Assembly: GCF_010550675.1 (NCBI RefSeq)
Contig: NZ_JAAGOA010000021.1
Location: 98,796-132,754 of the forward strand
Direction: 5' to 3'
Origin: Phytoactinopolyspora halotolerans
GTDB taxonomy: Bacteria; Actinomycetota; Actinomycetes; Jiangellales; Jiangellaceae
DNA length: 33,959 nt
Below are positions 29,996 to 33,959 of this stretch, piece by piece; position 1 is the first letter of the stretch; each line of letters opens with the position of its first letter. Under the pieces are notes generated by a model. That model was given only the letters and a program-made list of their open reading frames with translations, made no database searches and was not told where the DNA came from. Both the position numbers and the translations under genes were made by a program.

Positions 29996-30787
29996 GTGAC
30001 CGAAACCGCCCAGGAACCGCTGATCGACACGCGCACCCGGCGGCGGCTGAGTGTCGAGGTGTGGATCGTGCTGGGGCTGTCCCTCGGCCAGTCCGGCGTC
30101 TACGCGGTGGTGCGTCTGATCGAACGCCTGGCCGAACAGGCCACGCGCGACGTTCCGCTCTCCCAGCAGCGGACCACCATGAACACCAGCAGGAGCGACT
30201 TCGAGTACATCGACCTGGTGTACCAGCTGCTGAGGTTGGGGTTCGCGATCGTTCCGGTGGCGCTGGCGCTGTACCTGCTGTCGGCACCGGGGCGTTCGGC
30301 TCTCCGCCGGATCGGTCTGGACGCCACTCAGCCGTGGCGTGACCTGTCGATCGGCGCCGGGCTCGCGCTGGTCGTCGGCGTCCCCGGCATCGGCGTGTAC
30401 CTGATCGGGCATGCGCTGAACATGAACGTGCAGATCGCAGCGAGCGGGTTGGACCAGTACTGGTGGACCGTTCCGGTGCTCATCCTCTCGGCGCTGAAGA
30501 ACGCGCTGCTGGAAGAGGTCGTGGCGGTCGGTTACCTGATGGAGCGGCTCCGGCAGCTCGGCTGGCAGGTTCCGGCGGCGATCGCCGCCAGCGCGTTGCT
30601 GCGCGGCTCGTACCACCTCTACCAGGGCTACGGGATGGCGCTGGGCAACGTCGCCATGGGGGTGCTGTTCGGGTGGTGGTATCACCGTACGAGGCGGGTG
30701 ATGCCGCTGGTGGTGGCGCACACGTTGCTCGACGTGGTCTCCTTCGTCGGATACGAGCTGTTCGCCGACGTTCTCGACCTGCCCTGA
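29996..30787 (+). CDS. CPBP-family intramembrane metalloprotease
   Basis: A 263-aa polytopic membrane protein of the CPBP (Abi/CAAX protease) family. The three family motifs are present: ALLEEVVAVGYL (glutamate pair), RGSYHLYQG (Arg...His), and HTLLDVVSF (His...Asp). About seven to eight membrane helices are visible. Members cleave within membranes; the bacterial substrates are mostly unknown. The start is the GTG at 29996, with a leaderless -10 box six bases upstream. It diverges from the Nudix gene (73 bases between starts) and converges on the aldehyde dehydrogenase. Confidence 0.88.
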   Translation: MTETAQEPLIDTRTRRRLSVEVWIVLGLSLGQSGVYAVVRLIERLAEQATRDVPLSQQRTTMNTSRSDFEYIDLVYQLLRLGFAIVPVALALYLLSAPGRSALRRIGLDATQPWRDLSIGAGLALVVGVPGIGVYLIGHALNMNVQIAASGLDQYWWTVPVLILSALKNALLEEVVAVGYLMERLRQLGWQVPAAIAASALLRGSYHLYQGYGMALGNVAMGVLFGWWYHRTRRVMPLVVAHTLLDVVSFVGYELFADVLDLP

Positions 30788-30834
30788 GGCACGGCGGTCC
30801 CTGCGCACCGTCCCGCTCAGGGCACGGGCCGAGA

Positions 30835-32409
30835 TCACCCGCCGTAGCCGAACGGCAGCGACGGGTCGGTCGCGGTCTCGGTCCATACCGACTTCGGCTG
30901 GCTGTACTCCAGCAATCCGTCCAGGCCACTGGAGCGGCCGTATCCGCTGTCGTTGAACCCGCCGAACGGCGACATCACGCTGATCGTCTTGTAGCTGTTG
31001 ATCCAGACGGTTCCGGCCCGCAGCCGGCCGGCCACTCGGTGTGCCCGGCCCACGTCCTGGGTCCACACCGCGCCGGCGAGGCCGAACTCGGAGTCGTTCG
31101 CGATCGCCACCGCCTCGTCCTCGTCGTCGAACGGGATGGCGACGACGACCGGCCCGAACACCTCCTGGCGGGCGATCGGCGCCTGGTTGTCCACGTCACG
31201 GATCACCGTCGGCTGGTAGAAGAACCCGTCGCGCAACGCCTCTGCTGGATGCCCGGCGCGGCCGCCGGTGACGAGAGTTCCCGCACCGGCTCCGGCACCC
31301 GCGCCGTCGACCGCGGCGGTGACGAGCTGCCGGATCCGTTCCAGCTGCGCCCGGTTCTGCACGGGGCCCACTTGGGTGCCGTCGGCGAGCGGGTGCCCGA
31401 GCCGGATCCGCTCGGCCAGGCGTCCCAGCCGGTCCACCACCTCGTCGTAGACGCCGCGCTGCACCAGCAGGCGGGAGCCGGCGACGCAGCTCTGGCCGCA
31501 GCCGGCGAAGACGGCCGCCGCCGCACCACCGACCGCGCGGTCGAGGTGGGCGTCGGCGAAGACGATATTGGCGGACTTCCCGCCGAGTTCCAGCACACAC
31601 GGCGTCAGCCGCTCCGCCGCGGCGACGGCGATGCGCCGCCCGGTCCGTGGCGATCCGACGAACACCACCTTGCCGACGCGCGGGTGGGTGACCAGTGCGT
31701 GGCCCGCGGTGCCACCCAGGCCGGCCAGGACGGTCACGGTGCCTGCGGGGAGGCCCGCGTCGAGCGCCAGCTTGGCCAGCACGACGGACGTCAGCGGGGT
31801 CAGTTCGGACGGTTTGAGCACCATCGCGTTCCCGGCGGCGAGTGCGGGAGCCAGTTGCCACCCGGCGGTGAAGATCGGTGCGTTCCACGGCGTGATCGCC
31901 GCCACCACACCGTACGGCTCGCGCCGCGTGTAATTCAGATGGGATGTCGGGACCGGTATGACCTCGCCGTGCTGCTTGTCCGCCCAGCCGGCGTAGTACT
32001 CGAACATCTCGGCGACCTTGGCGACCTCGGCCCGTGCGTCGTTCAGCGGCTTGCCGGCGACGATCGCCTCCAACCGGCTCAGCCCGTCGCCGGCGGCACG
32101 CACGCTGCGGCCCAGTTCCCACATCAGCCGGCCCCGCTCGGATGCGGTCAGCGCCTGCCATGCGGCGGCCCCGGCGACGGCGGCGTCGACCGCCTCCGCC
32201 GCCGCGGCGGTACCCCCGTCGGAGTACGAGAGCAGCAGCGTTCCGGTCGCGGGATCCTCTAGGCCGATCGGAGCGCCGTCGCCCGGGCGCAGGTCGTCGC
32301 CGACGAACCCGGCGACCGGCCGGTCCGGGCCGAACCAGCAGGCCCAGAGTTCGGCGACCAGGTCGGTAGGGCTGGTGGACTGGTCGATGGTCACGGTGGG
32401 GCCGGTCAT
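30835..32409 (-). CDS. Aldehyde dehydrogenase (NAD(P)-dependent)
   Basis: A 524-aa aldehyde dehydrogenase of the betaine-aldehyde/general ALDH class. The catalytic glutamate is in LELGGKSANIVF and the nucleophilic cysteine in GCGQSCVAGSRL. Cofactor and substrate motifs include TPWNAPIF, LKPSELTPL, FVGSPRTGR, QEVFGPVV and FGGFNDSGYGRSSG. The first 40 residues form an extension with no clear motif. Its ATG overlaps the stop of the 3-hydroxyisobutyrate-dehydrogenase-like gene. Together they suggest oxidation and reduction of a semialdehyde or hydroxy-acid intermediate. It could supply the missing 2-oxoglutarate-semialdehyde dehydrogenase of the hydroxyproline route, but distance and its own operon argue against that. 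Confidence 0.92.
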   Translation of the reverse strand: MTGPTVTIDQSTSPTDLVAELWACWFGPDRPVAGFVGDDLRPGDGAPIGLEDPATGTLLLSYSDGGTAAAAEAVDAAVAGAAAWQALTASERGRLMWELGRSVRAAGDGLSRLEAIVAGKPLNDARAEVAKVAEMFEYYAGWADKQHGEVIPVPTSHLNYTRREPYGVVAAITPWNAPIFTAGWQLAPALAAGNAMVLKPSELTPLTSVVLAKLALDAGLPAGTVTVLAGLGGTAGHALVTHPRVGKVVFVGSPRTGRRIAVAAAERLTPCVLELGGKSANIVFADAHLDRAVGGAAAAVFAGCGQSCVAGSRLLVQRGVYDEVVDRLGRLAERIRLGHPLADGTQVGPVQNRAQLERIRQLVTAAVDGAGAGAGAGTLVTGGRAGHPAEALRDGFFYQPTVIRDVDNQAPIARQEVFGPVVVAIPFDDEDEAVAIANDSEFGLAGAVWTQDVGRAHRVAGRLRAGTVWINSYKTISVMSPFGGFNDSGYGRSSGLDGLLEYSQPKSVWTETATDPSLPFGYGG

Positions 32410-33260
32410 GGCTGTGCCATCCGATTGAAGTCCGCCTCGGCTCCGAGCCGGTCCCGAGTCTGCTGCCAGGTCCGGTTGACGTCGTCGACCAGCGGGGCGT
32501 CGACGCCGAGCGCGGTTGCCGTCTGGGCCGCCAAGGCGACGTCGCGCGCCATCAAGCCGAGAGTGAAACCGGAGTCGAACGTGCCGGGCAGCACCCACCG
32601 TGCCAGGTTGATCTCGGTGACCGCGCTCCGGCCCGAAGCGGCGTTGACCGCGTCCACCACCCGTTCCGGATCCAGGCCGGCGGCTTGTGCGACACGCAGC
32701 GCCTCGCCGGTGATCTGCAGGTGGGTGGCGCACAGCAGGTTGTTGATCAGCTTGGCGGTGTGGCCGGCACTGGGCCCGCCGACGTGCACGGAGTGCGCCG
32801 TGATCGCGTCCAGCACGCTCTTCGCCTCGGCCACGGCCTCGTCCTCGCCGCCGACGAACGCGGTGAGTGTGCCCTGCGCGGCGCCGGACGGGCCGCCGCT
32901 GACCGGCGCGTCGACGAAGCCGTGCCCGTCGGCGGTCAGCCGCTGGGCGATGGTCCGGGTGGAGAGCGGGTCGCTGGTGGAGGTGTCGATGACGAGCCGA
33001 TGCGTGACGCCGGCCGGCACCAGCCCACCCTGGCCCAGCAGGACCGACTCCACCTGCGGCGAGCCGGGAAGGGACAGCACGACGGTCGCCGCGCGCTGCC
33101 ACGCGTGCTGGAGCTGGACGAGGGTGACGTCCGCGCCGGCACGCGCGGGTGCGTCTGGCGACGGGTCGACCCCGAGAACGTCGTAACCGGTGGCGGCCAG
33201 GGTACGGGCGATCCCGGCCCCCATGTTGCCGAGTCCGATCACGGCGACGGTGTCTGGCAT
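32406..33260 (-). CDS. 3-hydroxyisobutyrate dehydrogenase family reductase
   Basis: A 284-aa beta-hydroxyacid dehydrogenase. The N-terminal Rossmann motif is GLGNMGAGIA. The family signature for substrate binding is DAPVSGGPSGAAQGTL, and the catalytic lysine is in GHTAKLINNLL. Family members act on 3-hydroxyisobutyrate, tartronate semialdehyde, or related hydroxy acids. The specificity is not fixed by these motifs. The start at 33260 (MPDTVAVIGLGNMG) fits; GAGGAG lies 12 bases upstream. It overlaps the aldehyde dehydrogenase by ATGA and follows the membrane protein by 55 bases. Confidence 0.92.
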   Translation of the reverse strand: MPDTVAVIGLGNMGAGIARTLAATGYDVLGVDPSPDAPARAGADVTLVQLQHAWQRAATVVLSLPGSPQVESVLLGQGGLVPAGVTHRLVIDTSTSDPLSTRTIAQRLTADGHGFVDAPVSGGPSGAAQGTLTAFVGGEDEAVAEAKSVLDAITAHSVHVGGPSAGHTAKLINNLLCATHLQITGEALRVAQAAGLDPERVVDAVNAASGRSAVTEINLARWVLPGTFDSGFTLGLMARDVALAAQTATALGVDAPLVDDVNRTWQQTRDRLGAEADFNRMAQP

Positions 33261-33315
33261 GGTGCGATGCGCTCCTCTTCTTGCGCTGTGCGGTGCCGTG
33301 CTGTGCTGCGAACGG

Positions 33316-33813
33316 TCAGTCGGTGATGGTCAAGACGATGTCGGCGATGACGGCGGAGCCGAAGTACGTGCCCGCGAGCACGAAGACCGCGATCACGGCG
33401 AGCTTCCAGCCGGTCCGCTTGGCGATGGCCACCTCGTCGCCGCTGACCGCGAGACCGGCGTAGGCGAGGCAGGGCACACTCAATGCGAGGAAGTCGATCT
33501 CTTCGACGACGCCGAGCACGGCCTGGTCCCACGGGGCGAACGGCACCGTGGCCGCGATTCCCAGCAGCGAGATCCAGGCGACGCTGGGCAGGTAGAACGG
33601 CGCGACACGGGCCAGCAGGAGCCCGCCCACGCAGATCGCGTACAGGCCGGCCATGCCGCCCAGTGCCGCGAGCGGGGTCAGGTCCGTGGCCAGCAGCTGC
33701 AGGGCCCACCCGATGACGCTGATCAGGGCCAGGTCGCGCAGGTGCGGCAGCAGTGCGATCTTCTCGCGGGCCAGGCGCGGCTGCGCCCCGGCGGTGGTGT
33801 CGTCGACGCTCAT
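33316..33813 (-). CDS. Small multipass membrane protein, possible transporter part
   Basis: A 165-aa hydrophobic protein with about five membrane segments, roughly residues 27-43, 48-69, 78-94, 108-124 and 136-160. A charged N-terminal 25 residues precedes them. I do not recognise the family. As the first gene of an operon with a hydroxyacid dehydrogenase and an aldehyde dehydrogenase, it could be one half of a two-part solute transporter, but no second half is present here. AGGAGG lies eight bases before the ATG at 33813. Confidence 0.7.
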   Translation of the reverse strand: MSVDDTTAGAQPRLAREKIALLPHLRDLALISVIGWALQLLATDLTPLAALGGMAGLYAICVGGLLLARVAPFYLPSVAWISLLGIAATVPFAPWDQAVLGVVEEIDFLALSVPCLAYAGLAVSGDEVAIAKRTGWKLAVIAVFVLAGTYFGSAVIADIVLTITD

Positions 33814-33879
33814 GCTCTTGCCTCCTGTGCGTCCAGTAGTGATTGGTGGTTGATCAGATGAGTGGTTGACGACTGATTC

Positions 33880-33959
33880 GTGTGCTCGTCGTCGCTTGCC
33901 GGTGAAAGTCCGGTCCGGGTAACCGCCAGGGGGCCCGGTAGCAGGCTGGCGGCCTCGTT
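33880..33959 (+). ncRNA. Possible 5' end of a group II intron (runs out of window)
   Basis: From about 33880 the plus strand reads like a structured RNA. GCCGGTGAAAGTCCGG forms a CCGG/CCGG hairpin with the GGTGAAAGTCC wording common in bacterial group II intron domain I. CCGGG (33915-33919) can pair with CCCGG (33934-33938), and CCGCCAG (33923-33929) with CTGGCGG (33946-33952), giving interlocking stems. A GTGTG near 33880 resembles the intron 5' boundary. No intron protein is visible because the window ends. A different structured RNA cannot be excluded. Confidence 0.4.

Noticed and set aside
30835-32409. Assigning this aldehyde dehydrogenase as the missing 2-oxoglutarate semialdehyde dehydrogenase
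   Set aside because: It is about 22 kb from the hydroxyproline cluster, in an operon with a hydroxyacid dehydrogenase, and no TAATATGNCA operator is seen near it.
33880-33959. Cobalamin riboswitch (GCCGGTGAAAGTCCGG resembles its core)
   Set aside because: The following conserved box of that riboswitch is not found, and no cobalamin or transport gene lies downstream in the window on that strand.

Overview
The window comes from a high-GC actinobacterium. GTG (and one TTG) starts are common, overlapping ATGA gene junctions are frequent, several genes have leaderless -10 boxes directly before the start codon, and the gene set (biotin ECF parts, CsoR-type copper control, NfeD/SPFH pair) fits an actinomycete. 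A Jiangellales-like source is a guess from general look, not from a search.

Region 1 (about 144-14764) is a catabolic locus. Eight minus-strand genes run from a lipoprotein substrate-binding protein through an ABC ATPase and permease of the ribose (CUT2) type to a three-subunit D-hydroxyproline dehydrogenase, a DapA-like deaminase and a hydroxyproline/proline epimerase. This is the classical trans-4-hydroxy-L-proline to 2-oxoglutarate-semialdehyde route without its last enzyme. Diverging from it is a three-gene plus-strand operon: hydantoinase/5-oxoprolinase subunits A and B, and a metal-dependent COG1228-type amidohydrolase. A FCD-type GntR regulator closes the region. The same AT-rich word (TAATATGNCA) occurs twice, inverted, in the divergent promoter region and once in the regulator's own promoter, which ties all of this into one likely regulon.

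Region 2 (14936-17742) holds an NfeD/SPFH membrane pair and a convergent glutathione-independent formaldehyde dehydrogenase, separated by a strong hairpin. A stretch of about 650 bases without genes follows.

Region 3 (18392-22376) is bioY, an AMP-forming acyl ligase, a thiolase-like protein and an EcfT protein, with no ECF ATPase gene. The ligase gene carries a 57-base palindromic repeat inserted in frame; the same element lies after the amidohydrolase gene, and a diverged relative lies after the MOSC gene. The thiolase lacks two catalytic residues.

Region 4 (22385-30787) holds ogt, a MOSC-domain gene, two membrane proteins, a tiny His/Cys-containing protein, a copper-resistance operon (csoR-copZ-copA, with a clear CsoR operator overlapping its promoter), a Nudix hydrolase and a CPBP-family membrane protein.

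Region 5 (30835-33813) is a minus-strand operon of a small multipass membrane protein, a 3-hydroxyisobutyrate-dehydrogenase-like reductase and an aldehyde dehydrogenase. The last ~80 bases look like the structured 5' end of an RNA, possibly a group II intron running out of the window.
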